Positions 12,600 to 24,920 of a stretch of DNA of 64,000 nucleotides are shown here, piece by piece. The position numbers and the translations under genes were made by a program. The notes below the pieces were generated by a model. The model was not told where the DNA came from. It was given only the letters and a program-made list of their open reading frames with translations, and did no database searches. The stretch is from Brachypterus glaber. Its lineage: Eukaryota; Arthropoda; Insecta; Coleoptera; Kateretidae. Position 1 is the first letter of the stretch, and the number at the start of each line of letters is the position of its first letter. The stretch lies in the NCBI GenBank assembly GCA_958510825.1, contig OY294044.1:68800357-68864356 (forward strand), in the 5' to 3' direction.

Positions 12600-13150
12600 C
12601 TTTTCTAAAAAATTCGCCTACGGCGCTAATATCTCGATTTTTGTTAATAGATTTTATAAAATAATATGATCCATCAAACTTGAAAATGTGAAGCATCAAT
12701 ATTTCTAAAGATTTTTGCCTGCGGTGTTAAACATGATCAGATGTATTTTAAGAGGTTTTTACCTACTCATTTGAAGTTTTATAAAATAATTTGCTTACTA
12801 TAAAACTATAAAATTAAAATATTACAATTTTAATTAATAGAATTTGTAAAATTATTTACATGTCAAATTTTGAAGTGTCTGGGGAATGCAAAAACTTAAG
12901 ATTTCTAAAAATTTTCGTCTGCAGCGCTAAGCCTAATAAGTTGTGTTTTAGGAGGTTTCACCTACTTATTTGAAAATATATAAAAAATAATTTGCTTTTC
13001 GAATTCTTAGAAATTGTTTGTCCTGAAGACTGTAAACTGTAAAAATTTTCGCCTACGGTGCTAAACTTGATTACCAATGATGATTACAATTTTAATTATT
13101 AGATTTATAAGATTATTTACATTTTAAATTCTGAGGTGTCTTTCATTGCA
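12600..13150. repeat. Diverged tandem repeat with CGCCTACGGCGCTAA motif
   Basis: The motif CGCCTACGGCGCTAA and variants (TGCCTGCGGTGTTAA, CGTCTGCAGCGCTAA, CGCCTACGGTGCTAA) recur near 12612, 12715, 12913 and 13047. Between them sit similar AT-rich stretches such as TTTATAAAATAATTTGC and ATTACAATTTTAATTA. Unit lengths vary from about 100 to 200 bases. The upstream GTGGCGCACCCAGGGGGGC at about 12529 may be its edge. Confidence 0.55.
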
Positions 13151-13292
13151 CATTTTAAGAGCTGAAACTATCAAATATATGCTAAAAGATAGCTTAAGTT
13201 GTCTTATTTAAGAGTTCTAAATTTAAAGTCTACATCTCAACTTGTTCAAAAGTTAGGGGGGGGGGGGTGTGACTTTTGGACCGCTCTGTGTA
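13150..13292. mobile_element. 'AGAGCGGTCC' foldback family, right half only
   Basis: The right arm, from TTAAGAGCTGAAACTATCAA through a G-tract to TTTTGGACCGCTCTGTGTA, matches the full elements at 36157-36828 and 62355-63073. The left arm is absent, so this is a truncated copy. Confidence 0.7.
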
Positions 13293-14527
13293 TAAAAATA
13301 AAACAATTCTCTCAATATTTACTAAACTCTACTTTACGCTATTGTTACACTAACAGCTTATTTTAAACAATTTTCAAATAAAAAATCGGCTAATTTTGGA
13401 AAGTTGTTTTATCTTCATGTGGCCTAGAATTCGAGACGATTTTGGAAAAAATAATTGACTACCATAAAGCAAGATGATAATAAAATTCCGCCGGCTCACT
13501 GTGAAATGCCTATTTGTGGAATGACCGACAGCGTAGAAAAATTAGATAAATAGTAGATCGGGTGCACCGTACCTATTTTTGTTTTGTTCATTTTATAAAA
13601 TGAACTGAGAAACTTTCTTACAAGTCCAAATTTAATGCGTCTTAAGTTGAGGATGTTTATTAAATTGGAATTTTTGGTTTGTTGGTTGGCTAGCTATATC
13701 ATCTAAAACAAAAACAAAATAATTGGAAACTTTAAATTTGTTTGAAAGGCATTTTGATATTGTTAAAAGTAACTTTTAAACAACTTTCGTGGAAAAGTAC
13801 ATTTTGATTATTTTCGCAATATCATTTGAAAGATTTGACCTACAGACTTAAAATTTGGTACACGAATTGAAATTGAAATTCGATAGCTTAGCTACTAGTA
13901 GTAAGAGTATTGACTACAGATTTTGACTCGAGAAGGTTCATAACACCGATACAATAACATGGACTAATTTTTTCATACGTCAAACATCAATCAGCATGTC
14001 CAGGTTGGATGGTACAGTGGTCCAGAAAACCTGTACACGGTGCGGTAAATAAAAAGTTTAGGTACACTCTAAATTTGTCCGTCAATCTTACAGTAGTTTT
14101 AACTGTAATAATTAAAGCAAATTTACAATGTCAGAATGTGAATTTACAATATTTATCAAATTAACCTCAATATTACTGGGTTTAGTAAAATCTCAGCTCT
14201 ATTCCTGTCGGTACAATAATTTTGCATTAAAATTCATGCATGTGGTCGAAAAAGCCGGCACTTTTTTCCGAAAATTACAAGAGCCCGTAATACTGCTTGA
14301 AATACACATTAAATTCGATGCTTAAATTACTGTGAAATGAGAGGTAAAAATTCACATTTTTACAGATAATTGTGAATTTACAGTACTGATTTAAATTTAC
14401 CACTTTCTTTGCTGGCAACATATGACATATTTTATTTGCTGTAAAATTACCATATCTGCATTTACAGTGTATTTCAATTTTAAATAAACCCCTTTTTTTT
14501 AATAGGTCTATTCTATAACTTATAGAA

Positions 14528-14770
14528 TATATCGCCTGGTAAATTCTGAAAAATGGGAACTTGCCAGAGACTAGAAATTATTCTTTTTTATGGAATTAGG
14601 GTAGTAATTTAATAATTGACTAATTTATAGGAATAAGAACTTATTCTTGTTTATATGTTATCAATAAAGTTCTAAATAAATACCTTATTAATTATTTAAA
14701 AAAGGATAATTTTTTATTCCTGTCAAGTGGTCATTTTTCAGATACTATGTTTCGAAACTTACAAGAGATT
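14528..14770. mobile_element. 'ATATCGCC' MITE, copy 1
   Basis: This stretch of about 245 bases shares its full length with 44376-44622: starts TATCGCCTGGTAAATTC, interior AGAACTTATTCTTGTTTATA and GGATAATTT, ends TTTTTCAGATAC...TTACAAG. The ends invert one another. No coding potential. Confidence 0.7.
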
Positions 14771-15024
14771 TTTGAATCTTATATATCGCATAAGATTCAA
14801 AACTCTAAAGTTGCTCAGAAAAATAAGCTCTATCGATTAATGCTATAAAAAAGGGATTATCCGAAAAAAAAATGAGTAGCTATAGGTTTTTAAAAAAATT
14901 GCTCGAAAGAGTTTTTAACTTGTAGAGCTTGCAATGTGCAATGAAAATTCTCCTATATTTCTAAAAATTTCCTTAATATCTCTGGAAAACTTTCTGAGAC
15001 TTTTATTTTAAGTTTCGCTGAACA

Positions 15025-15270
15025 TCATGTTAAATGCAATACTGCTTTTGTGCCGAAGTAATTTCGCCGGCTCGCTGTGTGACATGGCCATGTGTGGACC
15101 GGCCGCGAAGAAAAATAATAACCTTCTGCACGCCAAACGTAGTCACGTTGTCTACTCTCGGTATAACGCCTTGTACGTAGCCCGTTTTTGCCTAATACGT
15201 ATTGCGGAATTTTTAAGGGCATCCTTTCCGCGGAAATGCGACGCTGACGTCATTCGGTCGAGATAACACA
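15025..15270. other. CpG-rich patch, open in both strands, unidentified
   Basis: About 245 bases are much richer in G+C and CpG than the flanks and stay open on the plus strand (79 codons from 15027) and the minus strand (65 codons from 15222). The words CGCCGGCTCGCTGTG and CATGTGTGGACC recur in diverged form at 13489-13545 (CGCCGGCTCACTGTG, TATTTGTGGAATGACC). That suggests an old repeat or a non-coding exon rather than a protein gene. Neither translation resembles a family I know. Confidence 0.35.
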
Positions 15271-16567
15271 CGGCTACAAAATTCAAAAAGTGATTTTAAA
15301 GCAGTATTTTCTTAATTTTTCTTAATCCTTAACTGGTGACGTGATTAAACCTTAACACTAGTGACCTGATGCCACTGGTGCACCATGGTGCGCCCTACAT
15401 TTCAAATAAAAAAAATATTTTTTTTTGTCGTCACATATCAATGTGAACCTTAGTGCTTATTTAATTCTGGTATAATTATTAGCTTTTAAAAAAATAACAT
15501 GGAAACATTAAAACAAAATATAATTGATGTCATTGGCTCATGCCCTCGAGATATGCAATAATTTGTTATAAGAATCGCACCACGTCAGCAGTTAAGGGTC
15601 TAAGGTAGTACTGTAAAGTTAACAGTGTAATAACACTTGTAAAATATGTTACATTTGCTTGTATACGGGTAAATTATTTACCCTTAAATGTAAAAAAAAT
15701 TCTGGACATTTTTTGTCCAAAATTAAACAATTTTGTACTAAAGTGCGTTATATAAATTCTAAACAACGTTTAAAAATGTCTGTCCGATCTGTCCGTATGT
15801 CACGTTTTTTTGTCCGCACGATAACTCGAAAAACAATTGAGGAGCTTATTTTCAATATGCAACAAGTCCATTTCTTAACTTTTTGGACTTGAAATTATCA
15901 AAATATGCGTACGACATACTTGAACGTTCCCATACCAGTTTTCAGATAAACTACCCCCCGCTCCTCAGGGGATGAAAAACCGTTATATACTAATGTTGAA
16001 GAAAATATTAAAAATATTTACCCCCTAGGGGGTGGAGTTAGAAAAATGTTGTTATCAGATTCAGTTTAATCAACCTCAAAAACCAAACCCCTATATGGCA
16101 ATTTTCAAATTTACAAAGATACGCAAAAAAAATTTGAAAATTTTTGCACGAATGCAAGGCTTTCCGAAATTTTGAAAATTTTCAAATCGGGAAAGCAATA
16201 AAAAAGTTATAGGTTTTCTAGCTCTGTGGACACGGAGAAAGAAAAATTGTTTAGCAGCGTAATTTAATTAAAATATTTACAATTCTCTTGCATTTAGTAT
16301 TCCGCAATGCATTAGTTGTCTAGCTATTTCTCTGAATTGTCCATTTAAAGACCATTGCCCATTTAAGGGACACATAAATATTACGTGCCATTTAAAACTC
16401 GGCACGGTAGGTGGCGACAAACAAATAAATAAACAAACTAATCGTAAAAATACAATGCTATGCACTTTATTGAACACTCTTTTAATTTTAAATTTTCTTC
16501 GATCCGCACCCCCTGGATCTGTCTTAGGAGTTAAAATCAAATTTTGCGTGCTTTAATTCTAGCCTAT

Positions 16568-17017
16568 TACACTGTAAAAAAACTGCACTGAAAAAAAAGT
16601 TTATTTGCATCAACTAAATATTTGGTTGGATATGGACAAATAAATATTTGGTTGTGTCAAATAAATTTTATTTGGGTCAAATAAATATTTAGGTTATGTA
16701 AACAAATAATTTTAATTTCAAAATGATTTATTAATGGGAACAAAATGTTTTATTTGACAGAAATAAGATTTATTTGAGAGAAATAAAGTTTATTTGTCGC
16801 AACCAAATACTTATTTGTCCATATCCAACCAAATATTTATATGACGCAAATAAACTTTTTTTCAGTGTGTAAATTTACATGCTAAATCAGAGGTAATATG
16901 TTGCCAAGCAGTGCACGTAAAATTACAAGTTAAATCTCGTAAATTTTACGTGCATCTGCTTGGCAACATATTAACCCTCATTTAGCATGTAAATTTACAC
17001 TTTTTTTTTCTAGTGTA
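16568..17017. mobile_element. Outer 'TACACTGTAAA' MITE interrupted by a second MITE
   Basis: The ends TACACTG and the inverted AGTGTA bound an inner hairpin (GTGTAAATTTACATGCTAAA against TTTAGCATGTAAATTTACAC) around TGCTTGGCAACATATTA words. The element at 16586-16867 sits near its left end. Similar GTAAATTTACA and GGCAACATAT words occur at 14330-14472 and 21185-21416. Confidence 0.6.
16586..16867. mobile_element. Nested 'CACTGAAAAAAAAG' MITE
   Basis: A 282-bp palindromic element with ends CACTGAAAAAAAAGTTTATT and the inverted AAACTTTTTTTCAGTG. Its interior repeats TTTATTTG, CAAATAAA and the word TTGGTTGGATATGGACAAAT. A diverged relative is at 27110-27356. Confidence 0.7.
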
Positions 17018-17453
17018 GACATAAACGTGCTTAATTTTATCAGTTTAATTCCAAGCATTTGCGGGCTTAAATTTTAGCATTTACATGGTTGTTTTTTAAG
17101 AATTTTCTAGCTCAAATTATGAAATCAAGCATTTTAAAATAACCATTATTTAAAGCGTACTTAAAGTAAATTAACTTAACGTAATAATAAATTCCTTTAT
17201 TTTTCATTTTAAGCAAGTTTCTGCTTAAAATTTTTTGTATTTTTGCTGTCGCGACAGCAAAAACGACATTTTACGACATGTCATGATGCGAAGAAAAAAA
17301 AACAAATAATCTTAAAAACTGCGATCAATTCCTGTGTGGGCAAAAATAATTATTTACACAAAAATCTATTTCTTCCATCAATTTACTTACCTATACAGGG
17401 TGGTTCAGAAATAGGATTAAAATGAGGACAATTTTAAGGACAGGGATTTAATT

Positions 17454-18287
17454 AAGGATTTTTTCCTTAAATGCATGACATTATAAATAGCAACAGAAAA
17501 TCAAGAGTTATTATCTTGACTCAAAGCCTCTGTTGTCTTACGGTAAAGAGTTTACCGGCTGACAGTTTGCGCAGTAGTTCAAGATATGCGCGGGATAAAA
17601 GTTAGATTTGTTTTTTTTGCCGTCAGTTGTCTTTAAAGGTGTATCATTGTTTTCATCTGCTTTAAAATGGACGAATTTGTATCTGTTACCCTCAAACGAT
17701 GGGGATTTTCAAATTTACTTAAAAAATTCACGGGTAAGTAGAATTAAATAATTTATACCTATAAGCGCCATTTTGCAATGGCGTTGCAACAAGTTTTTTT
17801 TCAAAAACAAGTGCTTTTTCCTACGACCACCTATGAAACCAAATTTCACACGATTAACAGTAAGAAAGTATCATATTTGTGTGGGAATTTTTTTCAAAAT
17901 ATTTACTATTCTATTAACCCTGGAACCTGACTGTGGGGTCAATATGATCTTGAATCAAGAGAATCATAATCTTAAATCAAGATTATAATTCTTTTCATTT
18001 AAGATTATATTATGTTAAACCAAGACTTGGTGCAAGATAATATGATCTTGGATAAAGATAATATGATCTTAAATCAAGATAATTACATACTTGATTTTAT
18101 ATAATATGATCTTAAATAATGGTTTAAGTGGCTTTGATTTAAGGAAATGTCCTTAAATCTAGGACCTCAAATGCCAAGATCACGACGGAATGGATCCAGA
18201 CAGTCATGGCGTTGAACATATCGAAAGCCATGGCGGCCTTGATTCAAGATCGTTTTGCTTTGATTCAAGATATTCTGTTTTTCTGTG
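17454..18287 (+). mobile_element. Exon-bearing repeat element, copy 2
   Basis: Reverse-complement counterpart of 1547-2500, here on the plus strand. It starts at AAGGATTTTTTCCTTAAATG, has conserved upstream words (TGACTCAAAGCC, TTACGGTAAAGAGTTT, GCCGTCAGTTGTCTTTAAAG), the small exon at 17667-17733, intron-like sequence, a run of CTTGATTCAAGAT-type palindromes, and ends TTTTTCTGTG. Confidence 0.7.
17667..17733 (+). pseudogene. First exon of a mobile element, SAM-domain-like start
   Basis: ATG is followed by 22 codons, MDEFVSVTLKRWGFSNLLKK and FT, plus one base before a G|GTAAGT donor. The pattern of hydrophobic residues with WG and LLKKF resembles the first helices of a SAM domain (inferred). 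Exon length, start and donor are conserved in copy 1. It lies upstream of ssh on the same strand, but its phase (one leftover base) does not fit the ssh exon at 43322, which needs two. Confidence 0.45.
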
Positions 18288-19099
18288 ATGGAGTTATCAA
18301 ATTTACAGACAGATAGACGCAACTTTTTTACTAATTTCGACTAGGGAAGGTCTAAAATTTTGATTTCTCGGCGATGATTGCAATAATTCGGTACCCATTG
18401 TAAAAACACTAGAACCAGCAAAATATTTTATAATTTATCAGTGATCTATAGATAGATTAATACATTTTTTTCGCATCTTTGCGTTTTACATAAAAATATG
18501 AAAAAATATCCTAAGCATTTTGCTTTAAGCAGATCTGAATTTACTAAAGTTCCGCCATAGGTATCATATAAAAGTGATGACCAAAACAAAAGGTCATCCA
18601 CTGCACTCTTTATAAGCAAACCTCAGTTTCAGGCACTTAATGAGCAAAAAAGGTCATCATGTAAAAATGTGGTGCCCCCTAAAATTCCCGCCTCGCCTAG
18701 TAAAAGCCCTGCTCCTAAGGTAAGTATGTTAACATGTTTAAAGGAATGTAGCTTCTTGTGGATCTATTTTTATAAGAAAATTTGAATAAACTTTTAATGA
18801 AAATCGCAGTTTTGTATGCGGATATGTAATACTGCTCCATTGATCTTTAAAGCAAAAAGACCTGCCAAAATATCTTTGTGTTTGCTGTGCGTGACACAGT
18901 ATTCGGGGATGCATTGATTTCAAGTGATTTCATTGTTGAATAGTCTAGGAATTGGACCCAACATTCAAGATATACGTCGTAAAATAAAGGATAGTTTTGT
19001 CTTGTTTACGCTATAAAAAAAAGAGTCGTTAGTTTCTACCCAACTAATATCTAAAGACTGTAGTCAGGAGTGACGCGAGGATCTTTTTGGGAGAAGGGC

Positions 19100-19410
19100 A
19101 GAACAAAATTTTCCTAGCTAAAGATTGAGGAATTTACTAACTCTAAAATAAAAGCTTTACCTCTGTCACGGTGTCAGACGGAAAATTTTGATGGCAAGAA
19201 AAAGGTCTCCGCCTCTAAAAAAAGATTTACCTCTGACGAAAAAATTTGATGACAAAAAAAAAACGTCCTGGCAAAAATCTTTGCCCCTGGCAGAAGATTT
19301 TGATAACTAAAATAACTAACTCTACCCCTACTACTTTCCCAACTGATACTACAAATTTCCCAACTATATCACCCGATTTTCCAACTAAGAAATTTGATGA
19401 CTAAAAAAAC
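19100..19410. repeat. 'GATGACTAAAAAAGG' family repeat, copy 2
   Basis: The words TTTTGATGGCAAGAAAAAGG, TTACCTCTGACGAAAAAATT, CCCCTGGCAGAAGATTTTGA and several TTTCCCAACT units mark the same family as at 6377, 32185 and 39590. A CACAATCTTC-type minisatellite follows directly. Confidence 0.6.
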
Positions 19411-19424
19411 TCATAGCCACCTAC

Positions 19425-19625
19425 CCAACAATCTTCTACAATCCTTGACAATTCCTTCTTTCACAATCATTTGCAATCCTCCAGAATCCTTCACAATCAT
19501 CTACAATCTTCCACAATCATCTGAAATCTTCCCACAATCTTTAACTATCTTCATTAAAATTTTGTACAATCTTTTTGACAATTTTTCACAATCTTCCACA
19601 ATCCTTTCATTCCTAAAATCCTTGT
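19425..19625. repeat. Minisatellite of CACAATCTTC-like units
   Basis: Imperfect units of about 10-12 bases (ACAATCTTCT, ACAATCATCT, ACAATCCTTC) repeat for about 200 bases. They give an open Ser/Ile/Pro-rich frame of 82 codons, which I regard as a repeat artefact. Confidence 0.7.
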
Positions 19626-20027
19626 ACACCTTTTTTCAATAAATAAACCCCTCGTGTACCACTTAAAAAATACCCTATATATGACCAACTTTTTATAGAG
19701 TAGTATTTTTTTTCCATGTATTAAAATTGTAATGAACATATAGGGAAAGCCAACAAGTTTACGACTTGCAATAAGAAAAAAAGTTCAACTACATATGCAA
19801 TATTTAGTGTTTGGGCGTTGCGGGAAAAATACAAATGAAATCGTATTTCATCATAACTGTAAATAAATGATGTAGGTATGAGATGCAATAAGTTTAGTTT
19901 CGATTTTATAATGTAGGGTATAGTTATTTTTAGGATTCCTTAACTTAAAAACGAAAAACGAAACCCCTATACCGATTGTCACAGCCGCTTATCTAAGATA
20001 CTATATAACCTAATCTAAGAATCACAA

Positions 20028-20806
20028 CCCTGGTAGCAAAATAACATGACATTCACGTGAAAGTCACGTTAATATGTGACATGTGATGTTAAGATTGTAG
20101 TCTCATTTAACAAGAATGTAGCATGGTGGGGATGTCCTAAGTCCGCCCCTAATAACATCACACAATGACATCCCGAAAATAACGTGTTTGTGACATCATA
20201 AATCCACATTCCTGTTATATCTAATATCTTAGGGATGCCGTTACTGGTACTTTAATATTTAAATAATATTCTAGGATATTAGCTTTTTCTAAATTAAAAC
20301 CATTAAAAACGCTATAACCCTATAAAAAAATCGGATTTAAAATCAATCAGTAATTGAAACAATCACAGATTGAAACATATAGATTCTAAATACGAAATTG
20401 CAGATTAAGCGGAGAATATATTCCTTTAATCCGTGTCCGTGGTCTTGAGAAGCCCGGCAGAGCCCCCTATCCATTGGAAATCGTATAATGTGTATACAAT
20501 TTCCTTATAATAATTTACTCTATCAACATCATCTTATATCGATTTTTTTGCTTCGAACGTCGGTGAGAAGCAAAATAACATGACATTCACGTGAAACCCA
20601 CGTTAATATGTGACATGCGATATATTCACAGCGTTGCTAAATATTTGTTATTAAATAACATGGTTGTCACGTCACACGTGTTACGTTGCAAATGTGATGT
20701 TAAATACATGTTATTTTTCAATATTATGTGATGTTATGATTTAGTTTAAAAATACACCCAAAAGTGATGTTAATTTCTTGTAATATAACATCCCTTGCTA
20801 CCTGGG
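20028..20806 (+). mobile_element. 'CCCAGGTAGCAA' element, copy 1
   Basis: This 779-bp element has inverted ends CCCTGGTAGCAA and TTGCTACCTGGG. It contains a direct internal repeat of the block AACATGACATTCACGTGAAA...CACGTTAATATGTGACATG (left end and near 20577) and stretches such as TGTCACGTCACACGTG. The inverted copy at 34935-35704 matches along its full length. It encodes nothing; the class is unknown. Confidence 0.8.
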
Positions 20807-21184
20807 AAGGGTACATTGCATTAAGTTCAGGTACTGTAACGTAAAATTTTAGCAGCCCCAACTGTTTTAATTACGCATATGTAGTGGGGATAATTGAAGT
20901 GGATTGTTTCCTGAAATATGCTCGCAAGTCAGTCAAAATTATACCGTTGAAATAAAAACAAACATTTCTTAAAATATATTAAAAATTATTATTAAAGTAA
21001 CGCTTGTTACCAGTTAAAGTTACATTAGTTATGTAGTTACTTAGTCTATTAGGAACAACATTATTTACTGTTTATGAAAATAAAGATGGATTTTATTAAG
21101 AATTTACCAATATTTCTTTGCCGTCCAATACTACTACCCGAGAGAACAAAACAGGCTCCCAATACAAAAAATGTTTTGTTACAG

Positions 21185-21420
21185 TACACTGTAAAAACCG
21201 AATGTAAAATAATGTAAAAATACACGAATTTGCATAGTACGCTCAGTAAATTTACTTTACTGTACTATGCATAATTCATGAATTTGTTGTAAAAATGTGT
21301 AAAAAAAATTAATTTTGTGTAAAAGACTGTAATATTACCATTATGGACTATGTAAGTTTTAACGTACTATGGCAACATATTACCATTTACGGACTATGTA
21401 ATTTATTTTTACCCTGCATA
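21185..21420. repeat. 'TACACTGTAAAAACC' repeat with internal hairpin
   Basis: It begins TACACTGTAAAAACCGAATG and contains a hairpin around GCATAGTAC/GTACTATGC. It repeats GGACTATGTAA and GGCAACATATTACC words shared with the 16568-17017 MITE group. The right end is unclear. Confidence 0.45.
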
Positions 21421-22969
21421 ATTATTTTTTATTTTATTATATATTTTTTATTAAATATTTTTTGTTAAATATTTTTTATTAAAAATTTTTTTGTCAAAAA
21501 GTTAAAGATTATTTTTTTAGACTTGGATATAATTTGAAAGTTTCATTACACATAAAAAATTCACGAAAAAGACTAAAATATGTGTACGAAAACCTTAATG
21601 CGCGAATCTTCTCTACTTGAGCAATATTTTAAAATTATTTAAAGAAAAGGACATGTTCTCCTTTGAGCAAAGTTTCATCCTAGTTCTAATGTCCTAATTT
21701 TATAAAAGCTGCCGGTTTTTTATAAATAACTTTTTTTATTTAATGGTGCAAAACATTTTTGGTACCCAAAACGTAGAAAATACAAATATGAAAAAATTTA
21801 AATGGCGACGTTTTTAGTTACGAAAACCTTTTTGCTTAGTACTCAATCCAGCGAATGCACAAATCCTCCCCGCTACTACTGTTCATTAGGGTGCCCAGTC
21901 AAAATTAAAAAAATTAGGTCAAAAACCAACCCCTTATTTTTTTTCTAGTAGAAGCCTTTTTCTTATTATTTAAATATAAAAACGTTGAAATCAGGCGATT
22001 TTAGGAAGGGAAATTATTTTTGAATAATGAGGGAATATTAAAAAAACCCTTTTACATTGTAAAAATTGACGTATGAAGCTTATTCATGCTACAAAAAAGA
22101 TTAATTAGAAATTTTTCTCATGGGTCATTTTTTTTTTAATTCATTGATAAGTACCAATTAACGCCCTATATTTTTTTTAAGAAAAAGAACAGGATGTCCA
22201 TAAAAAAATCACAAGTCCCATAAAATATAAAAATATCACTTTAATTCGATAAAAGAGATGATATTTGGCCAAAAAGCATAATAATAACAACAACAAATTG
22301 CTTTGAAATGTGTTTATTTTTATAACTCGGTGTTGCGGATTTTATTTTTCAGATTTTTAAAAATAAACGTTTTTTTGAAAAAAAAAAAACTTTATTTAAT
22401 GTGTTTTATTACATAATATAACATACTCGAGGCATTTTGAAAACATTTTTTATTTATTTTTTTTCAAAAAAGTAAATATAAACCCTGAATTCGGACATAT
22501 TGAAGAATACCCTAGAAAAAAAGGACCCTTTGGAAAAAATTCTAAATGTATTTTTTTGTAGCCTTTATTAACCTCATCATGAGGTCCTGATGTGTCAATT
22601 TTTAGCATTTTTACCCTATAAAAAATTCGTTTTATTTTTGTAGAGGGGCATCAACATTGAGAATATTTCTTTATTATCCAGAAACACTTTTTTATTCCAT
22701 AAACGTCCAATATCAAAAGTCCAAAATGATCAAAATTTGCGTTACGTAATACTTGAACGCTCCCTAAAGGAACAATTTTGAGGAGTGGGACCCAAACAAT
22801 TCCGTAGGTCCTGGACACCCTACTGTTCATGTTTATGTACGTACTTACATGAATAGAGCCTAATTTAAGTTAAGTTATCGCCCTAGACCAAGATAACATG
22901 CCGGCCCCTTCCGCGCGAGATGTGTACGAAAAACGAAAAAATTTACGCGTCAAAATGTCGGAGAACAAA

Positions 22970-23096
22970 AGCTACTAACCATTCAACTGAGCACTCATAT
23001 TATACTCAGTTAACTGTCAAATCTGACCAATCAGGGAGTCTAAAACTGACGGTTAACTGAGAATAATGTAAGTTCTCAGTTGAATGGTAAGTAGCT
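22970..23096. mobile_element. Small hairpin MITE
   Basis: Arms AGCTACTAACCATTCAACTG and CAGTTGAATGGTAAGTAGCT invert one another across about 127 bases, with a second inner inverted pair around TCAGTTAACTGTCA/TGACGGTTAACTGA. Confidence 0.7.
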
Positions 23097-23424
23097 AAAA
23101 AAAAGTAATCAACACCATTCATTCAGCAAACTAAAACATGCCACCCTAGACAATTGCCTAGTCTTGCTTTATGGACAATCTTGCCCTGTACTGTACAGTC
23201 TGTACATAAATAAAAATATTTTTACAGCTAGCAACACCCCTTATTGTTAATGTTTTATCGCTTGGTTTTTTCAATAAACACCTTCTACGTCATTGTTATT
23301 CATATTAACCATCTTCAATTGATGCTTGAGTAGTAAATTGGTATTTGAATTAATAAAGATCTATGATTGAAAATGTCCTCGAGAATAATTTTCGCAATTG
23401 AACCAGTGGCAAAGATTAGAACAC

Positions 23425-23799
23425 GCCAAGAAAAATATAGATTCCTTGAGTAAAAATACATAAAAAATGTCATATAGTGTAACACTGTAGGAGCAACCGT
23501 TTTCAAAAAAAAATGCAATTAAGAGGAAGTAACATTTTGTGCCACTAAAAACGTTACTTTTTAAAAGGCTTTTTAAACTTAGGTGTTTTGGTGAAGAATA
23601 ATTTTTGCTCAGTTTTAAATGCAACATTAAAACTTTATTGAACCTTTTTTTTTGTTCCCCATTCAATTAGGTCATCTTCGAAGGGCCGTAGCTCCCTTGG
23701 GGCTCATTTCCGGACCACCCTTTATAAAAACTTTTTTAATATTTTTGGATTTAGAATCACTTCTTAAATTTTGACATGGCAGTTACTGATCACCCTGTA
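23425..23799 (-). mobile_element. 'CAGGGTGATCA' element, half copy
   Basis: It matches the reverse complement of part of 8795-9522 (TGTCATATAGTGTAACACTG, GTAGGAGCAACCGTTTT) and ends in GCAGTTACTGATCACCCTGTA. The other end is missing. Two overlapping minus-strand frames of 67 and 101 codons here lie in the repeat and are not genes. Confidence 0.65.
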
Positions 23800-24920
23800 G
23801 ATATAAAACATAACCTAACTCTTTAATTTAAAATGTTTTTTTGGCAGGTCGGAACACTAGTGGTTGGGGCTAGTGTTTTGATTAATCGGAACTGTAGCAA
23901 CTCCTTTTTTAATTAATAGTATATATTCCATGTTTTCTTTACAATTTTGAAACTTTTTACTATATTTATTTCTAGAATGTAAGATATATTTTATACATAA
24001 GCTTAAAAAATAAAAGCAGCTCTGGTTGAAACAACCCATTGCTGGTTTCAGAGCTGAAACGCAAGATGTTACATACCTAAAGGCAATATATTCTTGCAAA
24101 AATAATTGATTATCAAGTTGATTATAATCAAAGTTTTGAGGATTTTTTTTTTCGACAGTATTGGTATTGTTTTTAATTATTAAATATGGGCCCTTTCCTT
24201 CTTGTCATTTACTATGGGGATGAATATCTAAGAAAAATAGTGGGTTGGAAAAAACGGAAACAAACAAAACTGTTTAAGACAGGCTAATGCCCTGTTATGG
24301 CTTGTTTTGGATTGTCATAAATGCTGAGCGTTGTTTTAATGTAATTGGATTATAGATAAACTTAGCTAGTAGAAATTATCTTTTTTTTGCATAGGAATGT
24401 CCTTAAATGAAAAAGAGCGATAACTTTTTGCAATATTTTCCCACTTTTTATCTGTTATGGTAGGGAAGGTGCAGTATTACGTGTAACATTAGCCAAGTAT
24501 TTTTTTCCATTTAAAATGTACGAGTTGCTGGAATATTATTTAATTCGCCCGAAGGGATTTTACCTGACGTACGTATGTGTATGATTCACAATACCTGTAG
24601 TACAAAAAAACCCGATATAAACGTAAAGTAATGCTGTAGTATTATTGTACAGTGTACACCTTTAAAACACGTCACTCTTCATTAAATTTTTTGTATAATT
24701 TTACTTAAACACGGTAATTTTTCGCAGAACTTTATATAAAGACCTGTAAAGTCCTGGGTATAATCTGTTCAAGTCCTAATATTTCAGAAGACGCAGTTAT
24801 TAGACCCAAAGTTTTTGCCGTGGATAACTTAATAACTACTGTGAAAATCCTATATTTTTTACAGCACTTACTAGAAAATTTTACTGTGAAAAAATAAACA
24901 TTTTACACCAATTGCTTATA

